From contig JACQUD010000012.1 in assembly GCA_016210485.1 (NCBI GenBank), positions 1 to 48,764 on the forward strand: a DNA stretch of 48,764 nucleotides, in the 5' to 3' direction. Origin of the DNA: Chloroflexota bacterium (GTDB lineage Bacteria; Chloroflexota; Dehalococcoidia; JACQUD01). Shown piece by piece: positions 1-7,521 of this stretch (position 1 is the stretch's first letter; the number at the start of each line of letters is the position of its first letter). The notes under the pieces were generated by a model. That model saw nothing but the letters and a program-made list of their open reading frames with translations. It did no database searches and was not told where the DNA came from. A program made the translations under genes and the position numbers.

Positions 1-1183
1 ACCCTTGCCCGGCCCTGCCCCCTCCTCCACCTACACCGATGCCGAGTGGGCCCAGATAGTAAAGGCGGCCAAGAGTGAGGGCAAGGTGATGCTCTATTCC
101 AACCCCACTTTCATCTCCTGGAAGCAACAGGTGATCAGGGATGGCATGAAAGAGACCTACGGCATCGATGTGGAGTTCCTCATTGGCTCCGCTGCCGTCA
201 CGGCAGAGCGCGTCAAAAGCGAGGACCGGGCCGGCATCCGCATCGCCGATTTCGTCAATGGAACTGCCCCTATCTCGGAACTGGAGAAGAAGGGCTACTT
301 CAAGCCCATCAATAATCTGCCGACCCTCAAAGATGCCAATAATCCCGATGTCTGGATCTACAACCCACTCATTACTCCATCCTTTGTGTTCCATCCGGCT
401 ATTTGGAACGCGGGCTCTGCCGACTTCGAATACAATACCAGGGTGGTGCCCCCGGAGAGGGTGCCTGTGAAAATTACGGACCTGCTGGACCCCTGGTGGA
501 AGACAGCGAAGATATGTATGCATGACCCTTTTACCAGCAGCGGCGGGTCTGACTATAGCATCTGGGATGCTGCGCGGCCCTTGGGATACCCGGACTGGCT
601 CCTCGACTTCTTCTATGACCTGACGAACAAGGATTCTGGCCGCATGTATTACTTCTTGATCGGGACCCCCGATCCCTGGCCTACGGGGGAATGCGGCCTC
701 CAGTGGCATGGGTGGAGCTCAACCTTACAGAAGGAAACCGTAGTGTTCGACAAGGTGACCTGGATAGAGGGTGGCAGCTTCGACCCCCCGTTTGCCCAGG
801 GCGTAGGAGGCTTGTCAGGCGGGGTGTTGAAGACAGCGCCTCACCCCAACGCCGCCCTGGTAATGATAAACTGGTTTCTCTCCCAGGAGGGACAGGCCAA
901 GTATGCGAATGCCGAGAAAATAGTGAGCCCCGCGCGCCGGGATGTCCCCGACCCCATAGAGAAGGAATACTGGCCGAAGACGCTGCGGACCCACTACTGG
1001 GTGTCGGATATCGAAAATATCTTCTGGTATAACTACCTCTACGGCCTAAAGATTAATTACAAGATGCAGAAGGAGGGGATGTCCAAAGCGGCCTGGCTGA
1101 AGGCGGTGAAGGACGCCAGCCTGGCATACTGGGGACAATGGCCGCCACCTCCGGTCGAAGTCGTGCCCATTCCCCAGGATTAA
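1..1183 (+). CDS. ABC transporter extracellular solute-binding protein (Fe(III)-type PBP2), 5' end missing
   Basis: C-terminal 390 or so residues of a periplasmic-type binding protein that delivers a ligand to an ABC importer. The reading frame is open to the first base, and the only start-like codon is a TTG at base 5, so the gene most likely begins upstream and its signal peptide lies outside the window. The segment AKSEGKVMLYSNP near the start and the late motif HPNAALVMINWFLSQEGQ are typical of the iron/thiamine-like cluster of type 2 binding proteins (family knowledge). No permease or ATPase gene follows; the next genes are crotonases. The ligand cannot be told from sequence: Fe(III), polyamines, phosphonates or small carboxylates are all possible. 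Confidence 0.8.
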   Translation, partial: PLPGPAPSSTYTDAEWAQIVKAAKSEGKVMLYSNPTFISWKQQVIRDGMKETYGIDVEFLIGSAAVTAERVKSEDRAGIRIADFVNGTAPISELEKKGYFKPINNLPTLKDANNPDVWIYNPLITPSFVFHPAIWNAGSADFEYNTRVVPPERVPVKITDLLDPWWKTAKICMHDPFTSSGGSDYSIWDAARPLGYPDWLLDFFYDLTNKDSGRMYYFLIGTPDPWPTGECGLQWHGWSSTLQKETVVFDKVTWIEGGSFDPPFAQGVGGLSGGVLKTAPHPNAALVMINWFLSQEGQAKYANAEKIVSPARRDVPDPIEKEYWPKTLRTHYWVSDIENIFWYNYLYGLKINYKMQKEGMSKAAWLKAVKDASLAYWGQWPPPPVEVVPIPQD

Positions 1184-1493
1184 GGCAGCTTGGGAGGACA
1201 CAAAAGGTTCATAGGGGAGGTGCTTCAAGCCAAGGCCGATGGCTGACAAAGATCTCCTATACGATAAGGAACGACTACAAAGGCTTGACAACCAAGAGGA
1301 AAAGAGTCATCCTTTCTTCGTCGACAATAGGGGAGCATCCTCGTTAACGTGATCGGCTACAATGATTACACAATCTTCTCCGCTGGTGCTTTACTCGTCC
1401 GTTCCATATGAGGGTTTGCCCCAGATCGAAGGGGTTCCAGTTACCCAAAGGACCGCCGGCAAAATATAGAGGGAAAAGAAAGGAGACCCAAAG
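1184..1493. other. Intergenic region before the crotonase pair
   Basis: 310 bases. The first part holds a possible 37-codon frame (1239-1352). The second part, from about 1379, is a leader sequence that is repeated almost in full before the next crotonase (2413-2526). It ends in a clear ribosome binding site, GAAAGGAGACCC, just before the ATG at 1494. I see no convincing -35/-10 pair and no terminator hairpin for the upstream gene. Confidence 0.6.
1239..1352 (+). CDS. Possible small hydrophilic protein, 37 aa (doubtful)
   Basis: An ATG-to-TGA frame starting MADKDLLYDKERLQRL and ending in GASSLT. It is rich in charged residues and AT-richer than its neighbours. The only GGGGAGG is about 17 bases upstream, too far for a good ribosome binding site. 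It could be a small gene, the remnant of a larger one, or chance. I do not recognise the sequence. Confidence 0.2.
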   Translation: MADKDLLYDKERLQRLDNQEEKSHPFFVDNRGASSLT

Positions 1494-2354
1494 ATGGCAG
1501 ATCAGGAGTATGAGCGCATTCTCTATGAGATCATCGAAGGAAACATCGCTAAAGTCACTATGAACCGGCCCGAGAAGCTCAATGCCATGGACTTGCTCAT
1601 GCAAGAGGAGGTAGAAGAATCCTTCCTTCGGGCAGACGCGGATCCCAATATCAGGGTGATACTCCTGGCGGGGGCAGGGAAGCACTGGAGCGCCGGCCAC
1701 GACTACGGTTCCAACGATCGGCGGATGCCCAAGCATAAGCCCGGGATGCCCATAGAAAGAAAAGGTCCAGAGGATGGATTCCTGCAGGAAGAGATCATCT
1801 TTTACAAGTCCGCCCTCGCTATGCGCAACGTGACCAAGCCCACCATTGCCATGGTACAGGGTGCTTGTATAGCTTCGGGCTGGCAAGACGTCTGCATGTG
1901 CGACCTGATCATCGCCTCCGAGGATGCTTACTTCTGGAATCCGATGATGAGGCGAGAAGCCTGTCCCACCCTTGAGGTCCTGGTAGAGCCCTATGAGATG
2001 GGGTTCAGAAAAGCGAAGGAGTCCATTTGGCTGGGGCTTAAGGTGACTGCCCAGGAGGCGCTAAAGTGCGGTATGGTCAATAGAGTAGTGCCCAGAGCCC
2101 AGCTAGAAGAGGAGACCCTCTCCGTAGCCCGCCAGATAGCAGAAGCGCCGCCTATAGCTATCAGATTGTCCAAGAAGGTGATAAACCACGCCTGGGACCT
2201 AACGGGACAGCGAGATGCGTGGGATTACGACATCCTGGCCCACAATTTCGCTCACTGGACCAACGAAGCTCGAAATATGCACAAGAGGGATCAGCCCGAG
2301 AGGGCTCGCGATACCAGTGGCTGGATCAGGAAACAAGAAAAGGCGGGAGCATAG
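1494..2354 (+). CDS. Enoyl-CoA hydratase/isomerase family protein (crotonase), copy 1
   Basis: 286-residue crotonase-fold protein that should act on an acyl-CoA thioester in the cytoplasm. The first oxyanion-hole segment is AGKHWSAGHD (about residues 61-70) and the second is QGACIASG (about 122-129); both are hallmarks of the superfamily. The region where classical hydratases carry their two catalytic glutamates is unusual (NPMMRREACPTLEVLVEPYE), so it may be an isomerase, a hydrolase or a hydratase with another substrate. The C-terminal part (PIAIRLSKKVINHAWD onward) is the usual helical trimerisation region. GGAGACCC lies seven bases before the ATG. It is a close paralogue of the next gene; reading direction, spacing and leader are all shared. 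The exact substrate is unknown. Confidence 0.88.
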   Translation: MADQEYERILYEIIEGNIAKVTMNRPEKLNAMDLLMQEEVEESFLRADADPNIRVILLAGAGKHWSAGHDYGSNDRRMPKHKPGMPIERKGPEDGFLQEEIIFYKSALAMRNVTKPTIAMVQGACIASGWQDVCMCDLIIASEDAYFWNPMMRREACPTLEVLVEPYEMGFRKAKESIWLGLKVTAQEALKCGMVNRVVPRAQLEEETLSVARQIAEAPPIAIRLSKKVINHAWDLTGQRDAWDYDILAHNFAHWTNEARNMHKRDQPERARDTSGWIRKQEKAGA

Positions 2355-2526
2355 CCACCCTTATTGAGCAATAAGGATAACTTCCGGTTTTGCAGCCCTA
2401 GTGCTTAAGCCCTACGCTGATGCTTTACCTGTCCGTTCCATGTGAGGGTTTACCTCAGGCCGAAAGGGTTCCAGCTACACAAATGGCTGCCAATGAAGCA
2501 TAGAAAAAAAGAGAGGAGATCCAAAG

Positions 2527-3387
2527 ATGGCGGAGCAGAGGTTTGAGCACATCCTCTACGAGGTCATTGAAGGGAACATCGCCAAGGTCACTCAGAACCG
2601 GCCCGAGGTCATGAACGCCCAGGACAGCCTCATGCTGGAGGAGATAGAAGACGCCTTCGTCCAGGCGGACACGGACCCCAATGTCAGGGTTATAATCCTG
2701 GCAGGGGCGGGGAAGCACTGGAGCTCCGGCCACGACCTGGGTTCCAAAGACCGGAAGCAACCCAAGAACAGACCCATGATGCCCACAGAAAGGAAAGGGC
2801 CGGAGGACGGGCTTCTGGCGGAAGAGGTTATCTTTTACAAGCAATCCCTCACCCTGCGCAACGTGACCAAGCCCACCATTGCCATGGTGCAGGGCGCCTG
2901 CGCAGCTGGAGCCCTCTTCACCGCCTGCATGTGCGACCTGATCATCGCCTCCGAGGATGCCTACTTCTGGAATCCGACGCTGAGGCGGATTCCAATTAGC
3001 GCTCTTGAGCTCCTGGTAGAGCCCTATGAGATGGGGTTCAGAAGGTCAAAGGAGTTCATGTGGCTATCACGTAAGGTGACCGCCCAGGAGGCGTTGGAGT
3101 TGGGGTGGGTTATGAGGGTGGTGTCCCTGGCCAAGCTGCAAGAGGAGACCCTCTCCGTAGCCCGCTCACTAGCAGAAGCCCCACCTATAGCAATCAGACT
3201 GTCCAAGAAGGTGATAAACCACGCCTGGGACATGACAGGACAGCGAGACGCATGGGACTACAACATCCTGATGCACAATTTCGACCACTGGACCGCCGAA
3301 TCCCGCAACCAGGCGGGGACGATGCGGTCTATCCAGCAAGGCAATGTCGCCGCCTGGCTCAAGGAGCAAGAAAAGAAAGGGGCGTAG
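2527..3387 (+). CDS. Enoyl-CoA hydratase/isomerase family protein (crotonase), copy 2
   Basis: 286 residues, the same length as the preceding gene and plainly its tandem duplicate. Conserved blocks include GKHWSSGHD (first oxyanion hole), VQGACAAGALFTACMCDLIIASEDAYFWNP, and the shared PIAIRLSKKVINHAWDMTGQRDAWDY tail region (split by small changes). The copies differ most where substrate should be read: IASGWQDV against AAGALFTA, and MMRREACPTLEV against TLRRIPISALEL. That suggests the copies have specialised rather than simply doubled the dose. GAGGAGATCC precedes the ATG. The duplicated leader (2413-2526) implies that regulation was copied too. Confidence 0.88.
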   Translation: MAEQRFEHILYEVIEGNIAKVTQNRPEVMNAQDSLMLEEIEDAFVQADTDPNVRVIILAGAGKHWSSGHDLGSKDRKQPKNRPMMPTERKGPEDGLLAEEVIFYKQSLTLRNVTKPTIAMVQGACAAGALFTACMCDLIIASEDAYFWNPTLRRIPISALELLVEPYEMGFRRSKEFMWLSRKVTAQEALELGWVMRVVSLAKLQEETLSVARSLAEAPPIAIRLSKKVINHAWDMTGQRDAWDYNILMHNFDHWTAESRNQAGTMRSIQQGNVAAWLKEQEKKGA

Positions 3388-3526
3388 CTATCCCTGGAAT
3401 AGCACGCTTCCAGGGCACCTAAAGCCATCTCGAAGGCCTCAATGCTTTCCCACGGCTCAGCGCGCCTTCAACTTGCTCCAACTGCTCATGCCAGCCCATG
3501 CGCTATCCCGCTCATCAAGCAAGAAG

Positions 3527-3551
3527 TAGGGTTGGTTTCACCCACCCAGCG
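3527..3551. repeat. Short repeat left of hicBA
   Basis: GTAGGGTTGGTTTCACCCACCC-like sequence. It looks like a shortened version of the element at 4122-4184 on the other side of hicBA: both begin GTAGGGT and end in TTTCACCCAC. Elements built from GTAGGGTGGGT and GAAACCCACC are common intergenic repeats in many bacteria (family knowledge). Confidence 0.5.
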
Positions 3552-3559
3552 ATACTACC

Positions 3560-3790
3560 TTATCTCAAGAGAGCTACGAACTCCTCCTGGGTGAGGTCAG
3601 CATCTTCCAGGATGCTGACCAGAACTTTTGGATGCAAGACTCGACCTTTGTGATAGGGCACCGTGGCACGTCTGCCCTCTGGGTTCTTATAGATTCTGTG
3701 GCTGCCGCTTTGACGAGATAGCTTGAAGCCGGCTCTTTCCAGTACGTGAATTGCTTGGTCGGCGGTAATCCTGGGCAACCTCCCAGTCAA
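3560..3790 (-). CDS. hicA: HicA-family mRNA interferase toxin
   Basis: 76 residues with the double-stranded-RNA-binding-like fold of HicA toxins, which cleave mRNA when not bound by HicB. The segment GFKLSRQSGSHRIYKNP contains the catalytic histidine (SGSHRIY) characteristic of the family. VPYHKGRVLHPKVLVSIL is the usual second half. It begins with a TTG that overlaps the hicB stop (TTGA), so toxin translation is coupled to the antitoxin. Here the antitoxin comes first, opposite to the classical hicAB order but common. Length is normal and no key residue is missing, so the toxin looks intact. Confidence 0.9.
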   Translation of the reverse strand: MTGRLPRITADQAIHVLERAGFKLSRQSGSHRIYKNPEGRRATVPYHKGRVLHPKVLVSILEDADLTQEEFVALLR

Positions 3791-4011
3791 ACCGCTACCT
3801 CTAGGGTGGAAAGGCTCACCATATCTGTGATAGGAATCGGCTCCTTGTTGGCTAGCCTATCCTGGACATGAAGCTTTATGGCGTCTTTGATATTCTCCAG
3901 GGCTTCCTCGAAAGTCTGCCCCTGGGTATAGCAGCCCTGCAGCTGGGGGCAAGAAGCAAAGTAGCCATCCAGGTCTTTCTCCACTACTACAGCAAATCGG
4001 TAGGTCCTCAC
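3787..4011 (-). CDS. hicB: HicB-family antitoxin
   Basis: About 74 residues, the short form of HicB: a partial RNase H-like domain with the hallmark VEKDLDGYFASCPQLQGCYTQGQTFEEALENI (split motif, residues about 9-40). There is no obvious C-terminal DNA-binding domain, so repression of the operon may need a partner or may be weak. Two GTG codons could start it. The one at 4011 sits seven bases behind AGGAGGT, whereas the one at 4020 overlaps that Shine-Dalgarno, so 4011 is preferred. An extended -10 box lies upstream at 4072-4077. Confidence 0.9.
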   Translation of the reverse strand: MRTYRFAVVVEKDLDGYFASCPQLQGCYTQGQTFEEALENIKDAIKLHVQDRLANKEPIPITDMVSLSTLEVAV

Positions 4012-4071
4012 GCCTCGCACCTCCTCTCTAGGGGACTATGCTCCTCCAATGCGCCTGGCATCGCCACAACT

Positions 4072-4077
4072 ATTATA
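4072..4077 (-). promoter_or_regulatory. Extended -10 promoter of hicBA
   Basis: On the minus strand TGCTATAAT, a consensus extended -10, lies about 60 bases before hicB. No good -35 is seen at the expected distance, which fits the extended -10 class. Confidence 0.5.
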
Positions 4078-4121
4078 GCAGAGGTTAGCAGAAGAAAAGC
4101 GCAGAGGAGATGGCCTGCGCA

Positions 4122-4184
4122 GTAGGGTGGGTGGAGCGCAGCGAAACCCACCAAGCAAAGGGTAATCGGTGTGTTTCACCCACT
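4122..4184. repeat. Repeat right of hicBA
   Basis: GTAGGGTGGGTGGAGCGC, then GCGAAACCCACC, forms an internal inverted repeat (GGTGGGT... ACCCACC), followed by GTTTCACCCACT. It can fold into a hairpin and resembles small non-autonomous elements. With the related sequence at 3527-3551 it brackets the toxin-antitoxin cassette. Confidence 0.5.
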
Positions 4185-4197
4185 CACGGATTTCGCC

Positions 4198-4698
4198 TCA
4201 GAGTAGACCCCGAGCCAAGGTCACCACAACAAAGATGATCATCAACAAAACGCTCGCGACCATTAGCACCAGCGTCATCTTAATGAGAAAGAGCAAGAAC
4301 TTCATTTCGGGCGCATAGTGTCTCGACATTTCTCGACTCATCCATTCCTGGCGAGACCGCTCATCCGGGAAACTCTGAGGAGCCCGCTTCCACAGGCCCC
4401 ATGCCCTTAGCGCTCCATAAGCTGATGTGAGTACCATCCCAGCGCCCAGAAGCAGTGACAACGATATGCGGTCGCTAATGACATAAGCAGACCATGCCAG
4501 GCTTGCCGAAAAAATGAGCGAATAAACCATGGGCAGGAGTAAGACTATTCTTCGCGGTCTTGCGACTTGGCTAAGGCTCCGCCTCCAAAGGTTAGTAGGT
4601 TTGCCCGTGATAACCTTCGTGAAATAGTAGCCCAACAGGAAAACTGTGGGGAGAGTAAAGATGGCGAGCGGTATTAGAACAGCAGCCGTTTTCGTCAT
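4198..4698 (-). CDS. Predicted membrane protein, unknown function
   Basis: 166 residues with about four hydrophobic stretches: residues 5-30 (VLIPLAIFTLPTVFLLGYYF), about 50-72, about 78-95, and 135-164 (FLLFLIKMTLVLMVASVLLM). A charged loop (KRAPQSFPDERSRQEWMSRE) separates the last two. I do not recognise a family. Its ATG shares a base with the hemB stop codon (TAATG), so it is translationally coupled to hemB and belongs to the same transcript. A role in heme metabolism is only a positional guess. Confidence 0.65.
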   Translation of the reverse strand: MTKTAAVLIPLAIFTLPTVFLLGYYFTKVITGKPTNLWRRSLSQVARPRRIVLLLPMVYSLIFSASLAWSAYVISDRISLSLLLGAGMVLTSAYGALRAWGLWKRAPQSFPDERSRQEWMSREMSRHYAPEMKFLLFLIKMTLVLMVASVLLMIIFVVVTLARGLL

Positions 4699-5681
4699 TA
4701 GCCAGCCGATCTAATGAACTCCGCCACCTCCTTGGCATGGTAGGTGATGATTATGTCGGCGCCGGCCCGCTTGATGGCAGTGAGCACCTCCATCGTCACC
4801 CGCTCCCCGTCCAGCCAGCCGTTGCGGGCCGCGGCCTTGACCATGGCATACTCCCCGCTCACGTTGTAGGCGGCCAGGGGCAGGTCGAAGGTGGCCCGAA
4901 CCCTAGCGATGACGTCCAGGTAGGGCAGGGCGGGCTTGACCATGACCATGTCCGCCCCCTCCAGCACGTCCTGCTCCACCTCCCGCAACGCCTCCCGGAT
5001 GTTGGGCGGGTCCATCTGATAGCCCTGGCGGTCTCCAAACTGGGGTGTGGACTCGGCGGCCTCCCGGAAGGGGCCATAGAAGGCCGAGGCGTATTTGGCC
5101 GAGTAGGCCATGATGGGGATGTTCGAGAGGCCGCCCTCGTCCAGGATATCTCGGATGGCGGCCACCCGCCCGTCCATCATGTCCGAGGGGGCCACGATAT
5201 CGGCCCCAGCCTGAACGTGAGAGAGGGCTGTTTTGGCCAGCAAATCCAAAGTCTTGTCGTTGTCCACCTCGCCATTCACGATGACCCCGCAGTGGCCGTG
5301 GGAGGTATACTCGCAGAGGCAGACATCGGTGATGACCAAAAGGTCGGGGACGGACTTCTTCACAGCTCGCACCGCCCTCTGCGTGATGCCGTTGCGGGCG
5401 TAGGCCCCGGAGCCGACCTCGTCCTTGGCCTCGGGGATGCCGAAGAGGAGGACGCCGGGGATGCCCAGGCGAGCCACCTCCTCGCACTCCTTGACCAGGG
5501 TATCGATGGAAAACCGAAACTGCCCGGGCATGGAGGATATCTCCTCTTTGATGCGCCTCCCGGGGACGACGAAGAGGGGATAGACCAGGTCGCTGACAGA
5601 GAGGCGAGTCTCCCGGACCAGGTGGCGCAGTACCTCGGTGCGGCGCAGGCGTCTCAATCTCTGGATAGGGAACTCGGACAT
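4698..5681 (-). CDS. hemB: Porphobilinogen synthase (delta-aminolevulinate dehydratase)
   Basis: Condenses two 5-aminolevulinate molecules to porphobilinogen, the first common pyrrole of heme, siroheme and cobalamin. At 327 residues it is a normal length. The Schiff-base lysines are visible at K196 ([14 protein letters not shown]) and K249 ([10 protein letters not shown]). The cysteine cluster C121-x-C123-x7-C131 ([15 protein letters not shown]) marks the zinc-dependent type rather than the magnesium type with aspartates. AGGAGGTAATCT gives a good ribosome binding site. It is the last biosynthetic gene of the tetrapyrrole region but is separated from cobA-hemD by a relic of another hemB start, a DUF4268 gene and an M29-type gene. 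Confidence 0.97.
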   Translation of the reverse strand: MSEFPIQRLRRLRRTEVLRHLVRETRLSVSDLVYPLFVVPGRRIKEEISSMPGQFRFSIDTLVKECEEVARLGIPGVLLFGIPEAKDEVGSGAYARNGITQRAVRAVKKSVPDLLVITDVCLCEYTSHGHCGVIVNGEVDNDKTLDLLAKTALSHVQAGADIVAPSDMMDGRVAAIRDILDEGGLSNIPIMAYSAKYASAFYGPFREAAESTPQFGDRQGYQMDPPNIREALREVEQDVLEGADMVMVKPALPYLDVIARVRATFDLPLAAYNVSGEYAMVKAAARNGWLDGERVTMEVLTAIKRAGADIIITYHAKEVAEFIRSAG

Positions 5682-5714
5682 AGATTACCTCCTGATGCCT
5701 CTAATTTGGGTGGG

Positions 5715-6050
5715 TTAATCCTTTGGCGAGGAGTACTTTTTCTCTATCTGAGCCAGCATATCGCGGCACATGGTCAGCATGTCCTGGCGCTGCTGGGCGT
5801 CCATCCGAGAGAAGCAAGTGTTCATCATCTTGGGCATCATCTCATGCATCATGGGGCCAATGGACTCCCCTTTCATGCTGGCAAAGCACTGTTCCATCAT
5901 AGCGGGCATCATGCTCTCCATCATGGCACGCATTTTCTCAGGGCTGGAGTCGCGGAATATCTCGCCCATCACCTTGGACACCATCGCTGATATCTCTTCG
6001 GGCCTCTTGCCGCTCATCCAATTCCGAATCATCCATCCCTGAAGTTCCAA
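5715..6050 (-). CDS. Methionine-rich small protein, unknown function
   Basis: 111 residues, of which 23 are methionine, with three cysteines. It has an internal repeat: SMMPAMMEQCFASM (about residues 46-59) and EMMPKMMNTCFSRM (about 69-82), then LTMCRDM. No signal peptide or membrane segment; likely cytoplasmic and helical. MM-P-MM-x-x-C spacing suggests binding of a soft metal such as Cu(I), or of heme, but this is inference. The likely start is a TTG at 6050 placed 4-5 bases behind AAAGGAGG; an ATG six codons later is possible. It lies 33 bases before hemB on the same strand and is probably cotranscribed with it. I do not recognise the family. Confidence 0.75.
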   Translation of the reverse strand: MELQGWMIRNWMSGKRPEEISAMVSKVMGEIFRDSSPEKMRAMMESMMPAMMEQCFASMKGESIGPMMHEMMPKMMNTCFSRMDAQQRQDMLTMCRDMLAQIEKKYSSPKD

Positions 6051-6376
6051 GAGCCCTCCTTTTCAACCATCAACCCCCCCTCCTTCCCCTTCTTCACCCA
6101 GAGCCTTGTGCTATTCTACCTCAGCCTTTTGTAGCGTTGCTAGTACCGCTTTTGGAGGCAGGTCGGTTTCCCACCTTCCTCACCAAAGGCTCCAGCTCTT
6201 AATCCTGCCCTGCAATCTGGGGAACCTCCTGATGCGACCGGGCTTGACAATCAACGAAGCGGGGACTTACCATCCGTTCAGATGGTGGCTGAGCCCGGCT
6301 CTGTATCCCCCCTGAAGTTTATGTAGGAAATCCCGAATAATAGGCTTGAGGCTCTTCCTGCAGAAAGGAGCGGTCG
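6051..6376. other. Divergent intergenic region (Met-rich gene / M29-type gene)
   Basis: 326 bases. A plausible plus-strand promoter is TTGACA (6244-6249), an 18-base spacer, then TACCAT (6268-6273). A small hairpin CCATC/GATGG follows directly. AAAGGAG lies before the ATG at 6377. C-rich runs near 6066-6090 precede the Met-rich gene. I see no other gene. Confidence 0.5.
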
Positions 6377-7381
6377 ATGGACCCCAGGCTCATCTCTATG
6401 CTCAAGTATGCTAGCAAGCCCATCACAGAGAATACCAGCCCAGGAGAGAACATCCTTATTCTTACCGATACTGCCACCGACCCGCTGGTATGGCAAGCTC
6501 TCTCCGCCGCAGCCCATGCCCACGGCGCTATCCCTACCGTGGCCCTCATGACAACTCGGGAAGGGGATGGCCATGACCCCACCCTCCCGGCCCTGAGCGC
6601 GGTCCGAGAGGCGGATACCATCATCCTGGCCACTTATCGCTCCCAGATTCATGCCCGAGGATTCATGGAAACCCTCAGCGATATGCGGAAAAAGGGAAGG
6701 CGGCCCAAGGTCTTCCTCATGGAGCAATGCAACCCTGAGCTGCTCTCAGGGGGGGCGGTAGAGGAGGACACCGAGTGGATGCATCAAGTGGGCTCCCGGG
6801 TCAAGGCCGCCTGGGACAGAGGTAGCACAGTCCAGGTCACCTCTGAGTATGGCACCGACCTTCGGGCCGATATCAAGGGGCGGATTTCCTGGCTGATCAC
6901 CGGCCGCCTCCACCCCGAGAGCGCCGCCAACCAGGGCCCCTTCCCGGACATCATCGCCTTCCCTGATGGCGAGTGCGGCATAGGCCCGGTGGAGGGCTCT
7001 GGGGAGGGCGTCATCGTGTGGGACCTCTCCTGCCATCAGCTCGGCTTCCTCCAGCAGCCCATAAAGCTGACGATACGACATGGCAAGGTGGTGAAGATCG
7101 AAGGTGGCACCCAGGCCCAGCAGCTGGAGCGCTTCCTGGAGGAGCAAAAAGACCCCAACTGCTACAACGCACCCTGCGAGATCGCCATAGGCCTCAACCG
7201 GAAGGCGACGCCCATCGGGCTAATGCGCGTCGATAAGAAGCTCTACGGGAGCGCCCACATCGCCATAGGTGGACTGGGCGACACTCATGCCAAGCTCCAC
7301 CTGGATGGCCTCCTGCGTGCCCCGCGGGTGGTGGTGGATGAAAAAATCGTCCTCTGCGAGGGAGGCCAGGTCAAGGCCTGA
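6377..7381 (+). CDS. M29-type (thermophilic aminopeptidase / NicX-like) metalloenzyme
   Basis: 334 residues. The C-terminal region carries features of the family that includes M29 aminopeptidases and 2,5-dihydroxypyridine dioxygenase NicX: GSAHIAIGGLGD and KLHLDGLL (the H-x-D metal pair), plus acidic segments FPDGECGIGPVEGSG and NAPCEIAIGLN. The N-terminal alpha/beta domain is ENILILTDTATDPLVWQAL. A divalent metal in the C-terminal domain is expected; peptidase and ring-opening dioxygenase activities cannot be told apart here. AAAGGAG precedes the ATG. It is the only plus-strand gene within the tetrapyrrole region, and its stop lies ten bases from the break of the hemB relic, so it probably arrived with a rearrangement. 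Confidence 0.75.
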   Translation: MDPRLISMLKYASKPITENTSPGENILILTDTATDPLVWQALSAAAHAHGAIPTVALMTTREGDGHDPTLPALSAVREADTIILATYRSQIHARGFMETLSDMRKKGRRPKVFLMEQCNPELLSGGAVEEDTEWMHQVGSRVKAAWDRGSTVQVTSEYGTDLRADIKGRISWLITGRLHPESAANQGPFPDIIAFPDGECGIGPVEGSGEGVIVWDLSCHQLGFLQQPIKLTIRHGKVVKIEGGTQAQQLERFLEEQKDPNCYNAPCEIAIGLNRKATPIGLMRVDKKLYGSAHIAIGGLGDTHAKLHLDGLLRAPRVVVDEKIVLCEGGQVKA

Positions 7382-7390
7382 AGCGAGGGC

Positions 7391-7474
7391 GGAGAGGCGA
7401 GTCTCCCGGACCAGGCGTCGCAGTACATCGGTGCGCCGGAGGCGCCTCAGACGTGTAAAGGGAAACTCAGCCAT
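7391..7474 (-). pseudogene. 5' relic of a second hemB (28 codons)
   Basis: The first 28 codons match the start of intact hemB nearly residue for residue ([28 protein letters not shown] against [20 protein letters not shown]). The upstream AGGAGGTAA ribosome binding site also matches. After LS the homology stops abruptly and the frame runs on antisense through the M29-type gene to 7220, which is not hemB. Differences from the intact copy are mostly conservative or synonymous, so the relic looks like a once-functional, diverged hemB rather than a fresh copy. It stands roughly where hemB would be expected, at the end of the hemA-hemC-cobA/hemD operon. Confidence 0.8.
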
Positions 7475-7521
7475 TGGCTTACCTCCTGGAGTTTGCAGCT
7501 GGGAAAGCGCCGTGGGCGGCG

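Larger units (their letters stand above)
1379..3387 (+). repeat. Tandem duplication unit: leader plus crotonase, two copies
   Basis: Unit 1 covers about 1379-2354 and unit 2 about 2413-3387. Homology is visible before the genes: both leaders carry GCTTTAC, then GTCCGTTCCAT, TGAGGGTTT, GAA-GGGTTCCAG and a purine-rich Shine-Dalgarno ending CCAAAGATGGC. The bases between the end of gene 1 and leader 2 (about 2355-2410), and after gene 2, do not match. The repeated block is therefore leader plus gene. Confidence 0.75.

Noticed and set aside
4737-5990. 417-codon plus-strand frame opposite hemB
   Set aside because: It is the antisense reading of hemB and the Met-rich gene, rich in His/Gly/Pro as GC-rich shadows are, with no ribosome binding site or known domain.
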